A DNA stretch of 64,000 nt from Myxococcus eversor (lineage in GTDB: Bacteria; Myxococcota; Myxococcia; Myxococcales; Myxococcaceae): NCBI RefSeq assembly GCF_010894455.1, contig NZ_JAAIXY010000010.1, forward strand, positions 88,024 through 152,023, read 5' to 3'. Below the pieces are notes generated by a model, which was not told the origin of the DNA, did not search any database, and saw only the letters and a list, made by a program, of their open reading frames with translations. The translations under genes were made by a program, and so were the position numbers. Below are positions 53,223 through 62,135 of the stretch, piece after piece (positions within the stretch are counted from its first letter, which is position 1; each line of letters begins with the position of its first letter).

Positions 53223-54701
53223 TCACGTCGAACGGGGCGGCCCGAACCATCGGGTCAGGGCCTCACGCAGACCCTGGTCCGTGCCCTCGCCGACCCACGC
53301 GACGTGTCCGTCCGGTCGAATCAGCACCGCGACGGGCGCGGTGACCGCGCCGAACACCGGGAGCTCCCACGCCCCCGTGTAGCGAGCAACAACCCGTCGC
53401 ACCCGGTCCGCCCAGGGAGAGATGTCGAGCGTGCCGGGCTCGCCCAGGTCGAGCAGCACCGGCCGCGCGTCGTGCAGCAGGTGGAACACGCGCCGGGGGC
53501 CGTCGTCGGTGACCAGGTCGAGGTCCGGCACGCGGCGCCCGAGCAGCGGGTGTCCGTTGCCCAGGTCGTAGTGGATGTCCAGCCCCGACAACATCGCCGC
53601 GTATTGCTTGCGGGGCCCGTCCATCTGGAGCAACTCCGCCAGCGTCTCGCGCACGGCGTCCATCCGCGCGTCGCCGCGGCTCAGCGCGGTCTGCGCCATG
53701 GTCTTCCGCAGCGCACGGGCCGCGACGGGATGCCGCTCGGCCTGGTAGGTGTCGAGCAGGGTCTCCGGCGAGACGCCGCGCACGACCTGGGCCAGCTTCC
53801 ATCCCAGATTCACCGCGTCCTGCACGCCGAGGTTGAGCCCCTGGCCGCCCATCGGCGAGTGCACGTGGGCCGCGTCGCCGGCCAGGAGCACCCGCCGGTC
53901 GCGGTAGGACGCCGCCTGCCGCGTCATGTCGGTGAACCTGGAGAGGGACGTGGCGCCGCGCAGGCCGTAGTCCGACCCGTAGAGCGCGACGAGCCCCTCT
54001 CGCAGCGTCTCCAGGGTCGGCGCGTCGCCCGTGACGACGCGCTCCTCTCTCAGCACGACGCCCACGCGTCCGTGCTCCAGCGGGCCCATGGCGTAGGTGC
54101 CCTTCTCGTCCCGGCGGATGCCGAACGCGGGTGCTTCGGCCATCTCCACCTCGCCGATGAGGTAGCTGATGGACGCGTCCCACCCCGGGAACTCGATGCC
54201 CGCCGCCTTGCGGACGAGGCTGCGCCCCCCGTCGCACCCGACGAGGTACTTCGCCCGCAGCGCACGGTCGTCGGACAGTCCGACATCGACGCCGGTGTCG
54301 TCCTGCGCGAAGCCCGTCACCTCGTTCCCACGGTAGAGGGTCACCGCCAGCTCGCCCACCCACTCAGCGAGGATGCGCTCGAAGCGCTCCTGCACGAGCG
54401 CGAGCCCATGGTTGTGACGCGTCGGGAAGTCGCTGAGGTCCAGGGGCGCCTGCCCGAACGCGACGTTCTGGACCGCTTTCCCTTGAGAGACGAAGCGCTC
54501 GACGACCCCGCGCTGATCAAGCACCTCCAGGCTGCGCGCGTGCAGTCCGCGAGAGCGCGAGCCGACGACCTCCTGGCCGGCGCGCCGCTCGACGATGGCT
54601 ACGTCCACCTTCGCCAACGCCAGCTCCGCCGCCAGCATCAGCCCGGTCGGGCCCCCTCCAGCAATCACCACCTCGTGCTGTGTCACCACGTTCGGATGCA
54701 T
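53223..54701 (-). CDS. Class A FAD monooxygenase, Rox-like (aromatic/antibiotic hydroxylase)
   Basis: The 492-residue flavoprotein has GGGPTGLMLAAELA (FAD), SRSRGLHARSLEVLDQRG, DGGRSLVRKAAGIEFPG, and GDAAHVHSPMGGQGLNLGVQDA. These segments closely resemble rifampicin-monooxygenase-type and phenol-hydroxylase-type enzymes, with a thioredoxin-like C-terminal domain (VLIRPDGHVAWVG). Start chosen at ATG 54701 with AGGAGG upstream; longer frames to 55031 only extend through the leader. The tail of a second, related monooxygenase lies just upstream at 55010-55174. Substrate unknown. Confidence 0.86.
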   Translation of the reverse strand: MHPNVVTQHEVVIAGGGPTGLMLAAELALAKVDVAIVERRAGQEVVGSRSRGLHARSLEVLDQRGVVERFVSQGKAVQNVAFGQAPLDLSDFPTRHNHGLALVQERFERILAEWVGELAVTLYRGNEVTGFAQDDTGVDVGLSDDRALRAKYLVGCDGGRSLVRKAAGIEFPGWDASISYLIGEVEMAEAPAFGIRRDEKGTYAMGPLEHGRVGVVLREERVVTGDAPTLETLREGLVALYGSDYGLRGATSLSRFTDMTRQAASYRDRRVLLAGDAAHVHSPMGGQGLNLGVQDAVNLGWKLAQVVRGVSPETLLDTYQAERHPVAARALRKTMAQTALSRGDARMDAVRETLAELLQMDGPRKQYAAMLSGLDIHYDLGNGHPLLGRRVPDLDLVTDDGPRRVFHLLHDARPVLLDLGEPGTLDISPWADRVRRVVARYTGAWELPVFGAVTAPVAVLIRPDGHVAWVGEGTDQGLREALTRWFGPPRST

Positions 54702-55009
54702 CTCTTCGCCCTCCTGCTTCTGGAGTGAAACGGGTGAGGGTGGAGCATGACCGGGGGGGCTTGCGGCAATACCCGGGGTCTGGCATTTGCTGGCAGTGGA
54801 GAGAAGGGGAGGGCTGCCGTGGCGCCTCGCTCTCTCGCACTGACGCACCGCATGAAGTGGCCCCGTTGCCAGGCGCCCCCTTGTCGTGGGCCATGGGCCG
54901 AGCTTGTTCGCGGGGCTCTCGAAGCGTGTCGACTTGAAGCGGGTGAGCCGGCTGGAGTTCGGCTCGGGGGCGGTGGCGATGCGGTACGAGCCGAGAAGGT
55001 AGCACCAGG

Positions 55010-55174
55010 TCAGGAGCGAGCCGCGAACCACCTCGACGCGACTCGAATGACTTCATCGGGATGCGGAGTCGTATCACTCGCCCACGCGACGAAGCCGTCA
55101 GGGCGCACGAGCAGCGCGGACAGACCGCGGCGCTCCTTGGCGTCGTGAGCCACGTATCGAACGCGGTCAGCACA
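55010..55174 (-). pseudogene. C-terminal tail of a second FAD monooxygenase
   Basis: The minus strand reads CADRVRYVAHDAKERRG followed by LSALLVRPDGFVAWASD and VASRWFAARS before the stop, closely like the C-terminal domain of the adjacent monooxygenase (VLIRPDGHVAWVG). Nothing homologous continues upstream, where a different gene on the other strand begins. It is the 3' end of a lost tandem paralogue. Confidence 0.6.
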
Positions 55175-55882
55175 GGCAAGACGTGGCTCTACGCGAAGCG
55201 GGGCTCCGCGCCCACGTCCACCAGCTACGACTGCTCGGGCTATTGCGACATCGAGCGTCCGGAGGGAGGCACCTGGTACATCCGGTTGGAGGGGCGCTCG
55301 CCGTACACGGACACCACCCTGACCGCGGACTACACCGCGCCCGAGACGCCGCCGCACATGGGCCATGGCGCCACGGTCAACAACTGGCCGCCTCGTCTGC
55401 CGACGTCCACCGCCTATGATTGCGCGTCCGTGAAGCCGGGCCGTGTCCGGCAGGAATGCAGCATCCCCTCACCCCAGGCCGGGGACTGGTACGCGGCGGT
55501 GCGGGACCAGGCGGGCGCGTCGGTGCCCATCCTGCGCGCCTCCTACGCGATGACGCCGGGTGAGCAGCTTCCCGCGCTGACGTCCCACGTCTCCCTCTCG
55601 GGACAGAAGGGGCCGCGGTACTCGCAGAAGCAGTGGAAGCTGGAGGTGCCTCCCGGTCAGAGCACGCTGTGGTTCGCCACCGAGCACGGGACGGGGAGTG
55701 TGAATCTGAAGGTGAAGCGCGGCGGCCGTGCCGTGGACGGCGCCACGCTGGACTGCGCGACGACGGGCACTGGCAACCTGAAGCAGTGCACGTTCGCCAA
55801 CCCGCAGCCGGGGACGTACTTCGTCAGCCTCACCCTGGCCGCCAACAGCTACAACCTGTGGGTGCTGCCCAGCTTCCGGTAG
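55172..55882 (+). pseudogene. Truncated secreted protein with PPC-type domains
   Basis: About 235 residues with at least two, probably three, pre-peptidase C-terminal (PPC) modules: LYAKRGSAPTSTSYDC, SGYCDIERPEGGTWYIRLEG; SPQAGDWYAAVRD; and the last with LKVKRGGRAV, FANPQPGTYFVSLTL. These normally follow a protease or other secreted enzyme. The first strands and the signal peptide are missing, and the open frame only begins (ATG 55061) inside the antisense of the monooxygenase remnant. It is a fragment left by a rearrangement at about 55172. Confidence 0.6.
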
Positions 55883-56029
55883 CGACCCCACCTCCCGGGC
55901 TTCCGTGAGCGCTGTCTCACGGAAGTCTCGGGGAGGCTCTTCGAGGGGACGTAACGGGTGCTCATGGGCTCCTGGCGTCCTCCTCGACGGAGCTGCTCCG
56001 CACTGCCCTCGAGCATGGGCGGCCGAGCG

Positions 56030-56494
56030 CTACAGCGAGGACGCGCCGGCTCCACCGAGGTCCTCGGGCGTGAGTTTCAGCGCCTCGCTGATCGCCAGGA
56101 CGTCCTGGTACTCGCGCCAGTGCTGAATCCGTCCGTCGCGGACCCGCAGCACGCCGATGAGGGTCGCCGAGGCGCGCTGGCCGCTGGTGGTGACCGTCCC
56201 AGCCAGCTCGTATTCGACGACGAGGACCTCGGGGTCGCCGGTCTGATGCGTCGCCAGTTCGCGGAACTGCTCGAAACGCACGGGCAGGACCGCGCTTCTG
56301 GCTCGGTAGAACGCCAGCCATGCCTCGCGGCCCTCATGGCGTCGCATGCCCGGAGGGGAGAACGGGGTCTCGACCACGACATCCTCGGCCAGCAGCTCCG
56401 CTGGGAGGAGCGTCGCGCCTTCCCCAAGGAGGGCTTCCTGCATGCAGCGGTAGATGGTGAGAGGACTCGCGGCTCCCGTCGCCGACTGTGACAT
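56030..56494 (-). CDS. SnoaL/ketosteroid-isomerase-like protein
   Basis: The 154-residue NTF2-fold protein has an N-terminal helix (IYRCMQEALLGEGATLLPAELLAEDVVVETPF) and the C-terminal strand IGVLRVRDGRIQHWREYQD typical of SnoaL-like enzymes. It is divergent from a TetR repressor with two palindromes between, so it is probably the repressed target. Its substrate cannot be inferred. Confidence 0.82.
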   Translation of the reverse strand: MSQSATGAASPLTIYRCMQEALLGEGATLLPAELLAEDVVVETPFSPPGMRRHEGREAWLAFYRARSAVLPVRFEQFRELATHQTGDPEVLVVEYELAGTVTTSGQRASATLIGVLRVRDGRIQHWREYQDVLAISEALKLTPEDLGGAGASSL

Positions 56495-56516
56495 GGTCGT
56501 GCCTCCTGGGGTAAAA

Positions 56517-56553
56517 TGAGTGTGACTCAGGATTTATAGTGAGTCTGACTCAC
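56517..56553. promoter_or_regulatory. Pair of palindromic TetR operators
   Basis: TGAGTGTGACTCA (56517-56529) and GTGAGTCTGACTCAC (56539-56553, perfect) share TGAGT/ACTCA half-sites, centres 23 bp apart, between the divergent SnoaL and TetR genes. The second is closest to the TetR start, as expected for autoregulation. Confidence 0.7.
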
Positions 56554-56575
56554 TTTCGCAAGGAAGGGACGGCTG

Positions 56576-57178
56576 ATGGCGCGAGAGGGTGGGCCGCCCG
56601 CGGGCGGTGGTGCGGGTGAAAAACCTGTTCGTGCGGATGCCCGCCGCAATCGCGCGCGCATCCTGGATGCGGCCGAGGCCGTGTTCGCGGAGCAGGGCGC
56701 GTCTGCTTCGACGGAGGCCGTGGCCGCGCAGGCCGGCGTCGCGATTGGGACCGTGTTCCGGCACTTCCCGACCAAACCCGAGCTGCTCCAAGCCGTGGTG
56801 ATGCACCTGCTGGACCGACTCATCACGGAGGTCGATGAGATGGTCGGCAATCAGGACGCGGTCACCGCCCTGTTCGAGTTCTGCTCCCGCGTCATGGAGG
56901 TCAGCGCCCGAAACAGGGCGGTGTTCGCCCGACTCGCCGAAACCGGGGTCCAGGTCCGCGTCGGCGATGCGCTGGCCCGCCTCCGGCCCGGCATCGATTT
57001 GCTGCTCGAACGCGCCCAGAGAGCGGGCACCGTCCGCGACGACCTGCGCCCCGCCGAGTTGATTGCCCTGCTCGCGGCCCTCTGCCAGGAAGCGCTCACG
57101 GATGAGTGGAGCAAACCATTCCGCCAGCGCGCGCTCACCCTTCTCTTCGACGGCATGCGGCGGACCGCGAAACGTTGA
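56576..57178 (+). CDS. TetR-family repressor
   Basis: The 200-residue TetR protein has an HTH at about 25-70 (ILDAAEAVFAEQGASASTEAVAAQAGVAIGTVFRHF) and a C-terminal ligand domain with the pattern of AcrR-like regulators. It begins after a Gly/Ala-rich N-terminal tail of about 20 residues. It probably regulates itself and the divergent SnoaL-like gene through the two palindromes between them. Confidence 0.86.
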   Translation: MAREGGPPAGGGAGEKPVRADARRNRARILDAAEAVFAEQGASASTEAVAAQAGVAIGTVFRHFPTKPELLQAVVMHLLDRLITEVDEMVGNQDAVTALFEFCSRVMEVSARNRAVFARLAETGVQVRVGDALARLRPGIDLLLERAQRAGTVRDDLRPAELIALLAALCQEALTDEWSKPFRQRALTLLFDGMRRTAKR

Positions 57179-57269
57179 CCGCAATCCCTCGCCGGACAGA
57201 GGCCCTGACAGCCCCGGGGCCGGAGCCAGCGAGGCGTCCGGCCATGGGCAGATGTCGTGGGGCGAGAAC

Positions 57270-58094
57270 TCAGAGTCCTTCCCACCACCAGGCATGGGCG
57301 GGGCTGCCTGCGAGCACCTCTTCCGAAGGCCGCCAATCGTAGGCGAGCTCGGTGGAGAGCGCCCGGGTCCGGCGCACGAGGTCGCGGACACGCACGGCTT
57401 GAGGGGTGGCCTGAAGCTCCTCGAGGCTGAAGCGGCCTGATGCGACGAAGTCCTCCGTGGCGAAGAGGTCCGTGCCCGTGAAGGGGTTCCTCGCGATGAG
57501 CTCTCCCTTGCGAATCTGGCGGGTGAACATGTCTCCGAACAAGGTCGACGGCCCCAGGTTGAACCACATCGCTATCAACTCGGTATCGCCCGCTGCTTCA
57601 GCGCCCAGCATGACCTCCTCCACGACATTGATGAGGGAGAGCGCCACGAGCGGTTCGGCATCCGGACCCGTCAGCTTCCCGGCATCCACCATGCGGCGCC
57701 ACAGCGAGCTGCCGGCGTCACAGTAGAGGTGGGGCGGCTCGATGTACCCCGCAACCGGGCTGCGTTCGCCCTCTGCTTCGTCTGTCTCGTCCGAGGGATT
57801 GTCGTGGAGGTACGTGAACCGCTTGATGCCCTTGAAGAACCCGCTGCGCGTCGCATGGTCGGGGTGGTCGGCCACGTCGAACTGGTACGTGAAGCGGCGA
57901 GCAAGAAGGATGTCCATCACCCGGAAGTGGGTGAACGAGCAGTCGCACTCCCCCTGGAACTTGAAGAGCCGAGCGAATTGACTGCGCGGGGCCATGTCGC
58001 CGGGTGGCGCCCGCCGGTCGAGTACCCGCACCGCCGCTTCCACCATGTCCTCGATTTCATGCATCGACATCCAGGCAGCGTAACCCAGGGGCAT
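57270..58094 (-). CDS. Hypothetical protein, soluble
   Basis: This is a 274-residue protein without signal peptide or membrane segment. A Cys pair and Asp/His-rich stretches are visible (FQGECDCSFTHFRVMDILLARRF, DVADHPDHATRSGFFKGIKRF), which could hold a metal, but no family was recognised. The start at 58094 is uncertain; a start at 58070 is also possible. It lies on the same strand as the LysR gene to its right (58221-59123), which would be the upstream gene, with a 126-nt gap. Confidence 0.55.
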   Translation of the reverse strand: MPLGYAAWMSMHEIEDMVEAAVRVLDRRAPPGDMAPRSQFARLFKFQGECDCSFTHFRVMDILLARRFTYQFDVADHPDHATRSGFFKGIKRFTYLHDNPSDETDEAEGERSPVAGYIEPPHLYCDAGSSLWRRMVDAGKLTGPDAEPLVALSLINVVEEVMLGAEAAGDTELIAMWFNLGPSTLFGDMFTRQIRKGELIARNPFTGTDLFATEDFVASGRFSLEELQATPQAVRVRDLVRRTRALSTELAYDWRPSEEVLAGSPAHAWWWEGL

Positions 58095-58220
58095 CGTGGA
58101 GCGGCATGACGAGGACGCTCGAACAGAGACGAGCCTGTCGACGGGGCGCGTGGGTGCAGGGCCGCGAAGAGGCGCCGCGGCCTCGCGGGTCATGGAAGTG
58201 CCAGCGCGGGGCGTCACCAG

Positions 58221-59123
58221 TCATGGCCGCCCCGCGCCGTGCTTCATCACCCAATCGAGCACCCGGCGTGCCCGCGTGGAGAGCTGCCTCCGTGAGGGAT
58301 ACACCGCGAACAGCTCTCGCGGTTCCAGGGTGCGCCCCTTCACGGTGAGCGGCACGAGCGCCTTGCCACGCGGGTCGACCATCTCCCTGGGCGCGCTGAC
58401 CACGCCCAGGCCCTCCTGGGCGGCCGCCATCGCCACCCGCGGGTCGTTCACCGTGACGCGAACATCCGTTGGACGGACCTCCTCCACTCCGCCGTCACGG
58501 CGGCGCAGGCGCCACACGCCGCGAGGCAACGTCATCACCGCCGGCACCTTCTCGAGCGCCTCCCGGGTCAGTTGAGTCTGTCCCTTCAAGGTGTCTTGCA
58601 CGAAGCGCGGGGAGGCCGCGAACACCGACTCGATGCTCCACAGCCTCCGCGCCACCAGCTCGGCGTCCCGGATGGGACCCACCCGGAAGGCGAGGTCGAA
58701 CCCCTCTTCCACCAGGTCCACCACGGAGTTGGTGAGCGTCAGCTCCACATCCACTCGCGGATGCCGGGCCGCGAAGGAGAACAGCAAGGGGGCGATACGC
58801 TGGGCTCCAGACGTCACGGGCGCCGTCACCCGCAGCCTGCCGGCGGGTTCTTCCTCCCGGTCCACGGACTGGTCGAGCACCTCCCCAAGCTGGTCCAGGA
58901 GCGGACCTGCTCGCTCCAGCAGCCGAGTCCCTTCCTGCGTCAATCCCACGCGCCGCGAGGTGCGTTGGAGGAGCCGGGTCCCCAGCGTCTCCTCCAGGAG
59001 TGCAATCCTGCGGCTGACCGTGCTGGTGGGAATTCCCAGTCGCTTCGCGGCCTCCACGAAGCTCAGCTGCCGAGCCACGGCCACGAAGAGGCTCAGGTTC
59101 TCGCTGACCATCATTCCATTCAT
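58221..59123 (-). CDS. LysR-family transcriptional regulator
   Basis: The 300-residue LTTR has the HTH SFVEAAKRLGIPTSTVSRRIALLEETLG and an effector domain. It starts at ATG 59123, 61 bp from the divergent short-chain dehydrogenase gene, with a small palindrome GGTTGCAACC (59151-59160) in between. It probably regulates that dehydrogenase. The longer upstream frame to 59435 reads through the dehydrogenase in antisense and is not used. Confidence 0.86.
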   Translation of the reverse strand: MNGMMVSENLSLFVAVARQLSFVEAAKRLGIPTSTVSRRIALLEETLGTRLLQRTSRRVGLTQEGTRLLERAGPLLDQLGEVLDQSVDREEEPAGRLRVTAPVTSGAQRIAPLLFSFAARHPRVDVELTLTNSVVDLVEEGFDLAFRVGPIRDAELVARRLWSIESVFAASPRFVQDTLKGQTQLTREALEKVPAVMTLPRGVWRLRRRDGGVEEVRPTDVRVTVNDPRVAMAAAQEGLGVVSAPREMVDPRGKALVPLTVKGRTLEPRELFAVYPSRRQLSTRARRVLDWVMKHGAGRP

Positions 59124-59184
59124 GGGATGGAGCCTTTCATATCGTCCCGTGGTTGCAACCCGGGCCACGCGGTAGTCATGGGCC

Positions 59185-59901
59185 ATGACCCTTGAACAAC
59201 AACATGTCGTGGTGGTGGGAGGCTCCTCTGGCATCGGCTTCGGAGTGGCCAAGGCAGCGCTGGAGCAAGGCGCCTCCGTGACGCTCGTGAGCCGTTCCCC
59301 CGAGAAGCTGGCTCGAGCCGCTGCCCTGCTCGACAACCCGGGCCGCGTTCGGACCTGGTCGGCGGATGTCACACGAGAGGACGCGGTGCGCCAGCTCTTC
59401 GAGTCGCTTCCGCCCGTGAACCACGTGGTCGTCACGGCGGTGGAGGCTCGCTACCTCGGCATCCGTGAGATGGATTTCGCCGCCGCGCGCCGCATCTTCG
59501 ACTCCAAGCTCATGGCGGCGTTCCATGTCGCCAGGCATGCCCGGCTCCAGCCCGGCGGCTCACTCGTCTTCACCACGGGGATAGCCTCGGTGCGCCCCAT
59601 GCCAAACGGTTCTGTCATCGCGGCGGTGAACGGCGCCATCGAGTCCGCGGTGCGCGCCTGGGCCTTGGAGCTCGCGCCAGTGCGGGTGAATGCCCTGTCG
59701 CCGGGTTGGATTGACACCCCCGTCTGGGATGCCATCGCGGGTGACGGCAAGGGCCAGGTCTTCGAGCAGCACGCGCGCCGGCTCCCCGTGGGGCGCATGG
59801 GCACGACCACCGACCTGGGCCACGCCGCGCTGTTCCTCATGAGCAATGGGTTCACCACTGGCGAGGTGCTGCGCGTGGATGGTGGCCATCCCCTGGTCTG
59901 A
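59185..59901 (+). CDS. Short-chain dehydrogenase with replaced catalytic residues
   Basis: The 238-residue SDR has a good Rossmann start (GGSSGIGFGVAKAAL), NHVVVTAVEA, and PVRVNALSPGWIDTP, all expected of classical SDRs. But the YxxxK catalytic pair is missing: the aligned segment reads SVIAAVNGAIESA, so Tyr is replaced by Ile and Lys by Asn. Such 'atypical catalytic' SDR relatives exist and some do not catalyse redox. It is divergent from a LysR gene, its likely regulator. Function unknown. Confidence 0.8.
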   Translation: MTLEQQHVVVVGGSSGIGFGVAKAALEQGASVTLVSRSPEKLARAAALLDNPGRVRTWSADVTREDAVRQLFESLPPVNHVVVTAVEARYLGIREMDFAAARRIFDSKLMAAFHVARHARLQPGGSLVFTTGIASVRPMPNGSVIAAVNGAIESAVRAWALELAPVRVNALSPGWIDTPVWDAIAGDGKGQVFEQHARRLPVGRMGTTTDLGHAALFLMSNGFTTGEVLRVDGGHPLV

Positions 59902-59909
59902 GCACGGGA

Positions 59910-61373
59910 CTACGGCCGCGTGACGTGCACGAGGCTCGTCATCGCGTCCACGTACAGCGTCGTGTCGTCGGCGTACAGCGGCAGCAGCGGGGTGACGGAC
60001 ACCTGGTTCAGCTTCGTCTTGCGGAGCTGCTGCGTGGCGGGGTCCTTGAACACGGCGAACGGGACATCCTGGATGACGTAGGGCTCACCATCCACGTGGC
60101 CGATGAGCATCAACACATGACCGGGAACGACGATGAGGTCACCCACCTGCGCCTCGGCCAGCGCGCGCAGCCGCTCGGCGTGCGAGTCTTTCGCCGTGAA
60201 GAGGCGGTGGTTCAGCGCCGCGCTCCTGCCTTGCATCCCGGAGTTGGGCGGGAGGATCAGCCCCAGGGCGCGGTACACCTCGCTGGTCAGGCCGCTGCAG
60301 TCGCGCGCATTGAACTGGTGCCCCCAGCCGTAGCGCTCGCCGAGGAACTTGAACGCCTGGCGGAGGATGTTGGCGCGTGTCATCGGCAGATATCCCGGCG
60401 CGGTGTCGGCGGTGCGGCGCAACAGCGCGCTCTGGAAGGCCAGGGTGCCATCCTGCTCGCGCACCGGCAGCAGCACCGGCCACGACGCATAGCTGCTGGC
60501 GCCGTTGACGGGCTCGCCGGGGGCCACGTCGGCCCGAGGCAGTGTGACGCCCATGTCGAGCTCCAGCTCGGACACCGCGGGGGCTTCCGGCGTGAAGACG
60601 GTGCGCACCTGGTCGCCCGTGACGACACGTCCGGGCGCCTTCGCCACGTAGGAGAACACCGTGTCCGCGGTGCCTTCCGCGACATCCGCGCGCCGGACCC
60701 ACGCGGGGCCCTGGGTCGTCAGGACGAACAGCCACTGCTGGTCCGCGCTGTGGTGCGCGATGACCACCGGCTCGCCCGGGAACAGGTTGCCGGCCTGCAG
60801 GCTTTCGTAGTCGCGCTGATTCTCCGCCGCGAAGAATCGCCGGTCGGACGGCAGTGAGCGCAGGGGCGTGCGCCGCACGCTGAGGCCGTAGCGCGCGGTG
60901 GAGGCTTCGGGGATGTGCTCGGTAGCGGTGTTCTGGCGCGGCTCCTCGAGCATCGCCTCCGTCACCGGCCGGCCCTGTTCGTCGATGGCCGCCTGGATGG
61001 GCGTCTGCCGCGCATCCGTGACCCAGCCGGCCACCTGCGCCCGGGTCAGCGTGGTCGGAATGCGCTTCAAGTCGACGAGGCCGCCATCCGGACCGAAGGC
61101 GAGCATGCGCTTCGCCGCCACCTGGTCGGCATCGAGCAGCACCTCGTCGGGAGACGGCGCGCGGCGGATCCAGAACTCGGGCGACAGCATGTCTTCGCTG
61201 AACGCGGGCACCCCGGCCGGAGACACGGTGAGTGCGGACGGCGCGGCGCAGGCGGCAAGGCTGGCGGTGGTTCCCATCACCGCGAGCGAGAGCATCCGCA
61301 TGCGCAAGGTGCGTGCGCCAGCTCGGCATGTCGTCGCACGTGGCTGAGGGGAGGGGGATGCCAGGCGGCTCAT
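59910..61373 (-). CDS. NlpC/P60 endopeptidase lipoprotein with SH3-like domains
   Basis: The 487-residue protein has a lipobox LAAC (Cys42) behind MRMLSLAVMGTTASL. The middle holds SH3-like beta blocks (about 160-300: WLFVLTTQGPAWVRR). The C-terminus is an NlpC/P60 domain with Cys359 in ARDCSGLT and His419 in VPGHVLMLIGHVD. NlpC/P60 enzymes cut peptidoglycan peptides, so this is a cell-wall hydrolase, possibly used in remodelling or predation. GGGAG precedes ATG 61373. Confidence 0.86.
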   Translation of the reverse strand: MSRLASPSPQPRATTCRAGARTLRMRMLSLAVMGTTASLAACAAPSALTVSPAGVPAFSEDMLSPEFWIRRAPSPDEVLLDADQVAAKRMLAFGPDGGLVDLKRIPTTLTRAQVAGWVTDARQTPIQAAIDEQGRPVTEAMLEEPRQNTATEHIPEASTARYGLSVRRTPLRSLPSDRRFFAAENQRDYESLQAGNLFPGEPVVIAHHSADQQWLFVLTTQGPAWVRRADVAEGTADTVFSYVAKAPGRVVTGDQVRTVFTPEAPAVSELELDMGVTLPRADVAPGEPVNGASSYASWPVLLPVREQDGTLAFQSALLRRTADTAPGYLPMTRANILRQAFKFLGERYGWGHQFNARDCSGLTSEVYRALGLILPPNSGMQGRSAALNHRLFTAKDSHAERLRALAEAQVGDLIVVPGHVLMLIGHVDGEPYVIQDVPFAVFKDPATQQLRKTKLNQVSVTPLLPLYADDTTLYVDAMTSLVHVTRP

Positions 61374-61682
61374 GCGTTCAACTCCCTGAGGGAAAGACGG
61401 CTCCAGGTGGCCGTGCGCGCGGGGGCGGGCAGGTCATCCCACTTGTGGCCGGTTGCCCACCCTCAAGCAACGAACTCTCAGCGCGAGCTATTTCGCCTGC
61501 GCGCGGCGTTTTCTCTGGAGGCACCCCGAGGATGTCCGAGTGGCGGATGCCGCCGTGGAGGACGCCGGTGGCGATGTCAGGAGATTCGGGGGCACGCTGC
61601 TCGGGGCGCGTCCAGGTGCCGGCCGACGAAGGGCGCGCCGCGCCCTCACCTGGACTCTCTCCCTGAGTTCATCGACGGTGCT
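61374..61682. other. Gap between the NlpC/P60 gene and the YciI-like gene
   Basis: 309 bp containing the leader of the NlpC/P60 gene and otherwise only composition-driven frames. A CCAGGTG...CACCTGG inverted repeat of unclear meaning lies at its right part. No gene supported. Confidence 0.3.
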
Positions 61683-62042
61683 TCAGTCTTCCTCGTAGCA
61701 GACGCCGACTTCACGCAGCTCGACCGTCGACCACTCGGCCGCGGGACACTCGCTGGCGATGATGAGCGCCTCTGCCCGGGTAGGGCAGTCGAAGAGGACG
61801 TAGCCCCCGACAATCTCCTTGGATTCGGCGAACGGGCCATCGCGGAGGGTGCGCTGGCCGTCTCGGACTTCGACCCGTACCCCTTCGGAAACGGACCGGA
61901 GCGAGTCGCTGGCCTTGAATATACCGCGGGACTTGAGGCCCTCGACGAAGCCCACCATCCGCTCCATCTCGCGATTCCCCTCCTCGGGCGTCCGGCTCCG
62001 CTTGCGCTTGCCCTCCTCGAGGATCAACAACATGTACGTCAT
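61683..62042 (-). CDS. YciI/DGPF-domain protein
   Basis: The 119-residue protein has the YCII pattern MTYMLLILEEGKRK, a ...LRDGPFAESKEIVGGYVLF motif (DGPF) and AEALIIASECP near the end, like 47315-47743. GGAG precedes ATG 62042. It follows the HxlR gene on the same strand (94-nt gap) and may be cotranscribed with it. Confidence 0.8.
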   Translation of the reverse strand: MTYMLLILEEGKRKRSRTPEEGNREMERMVGFVEGLKSRGIFKASDSLRSVSEGVRVEVRDGQRTLRDGPFAESKEIVGGYVLFDCPTRAEALIIASECPAAEWSTVELREVGVCYEED

Positions 62043-62135
62043 CACGCGCTCCGTTCGTGGGTGGCTCCAGAGCGTCCCCCATCCGCCCTTCGAGCAGAAG
62101 CGTTTCCTGCCCGGAACAACTCTCGTCGTTGTCCG

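Noticed and set aside
55061-55882. 273-codon open frame as an intact secreted protein
   Set aside because: The first ~37 codons are antisense to a monooxygenase tail; the PPC homology begins abruptly near 55172 without a signal peptide.
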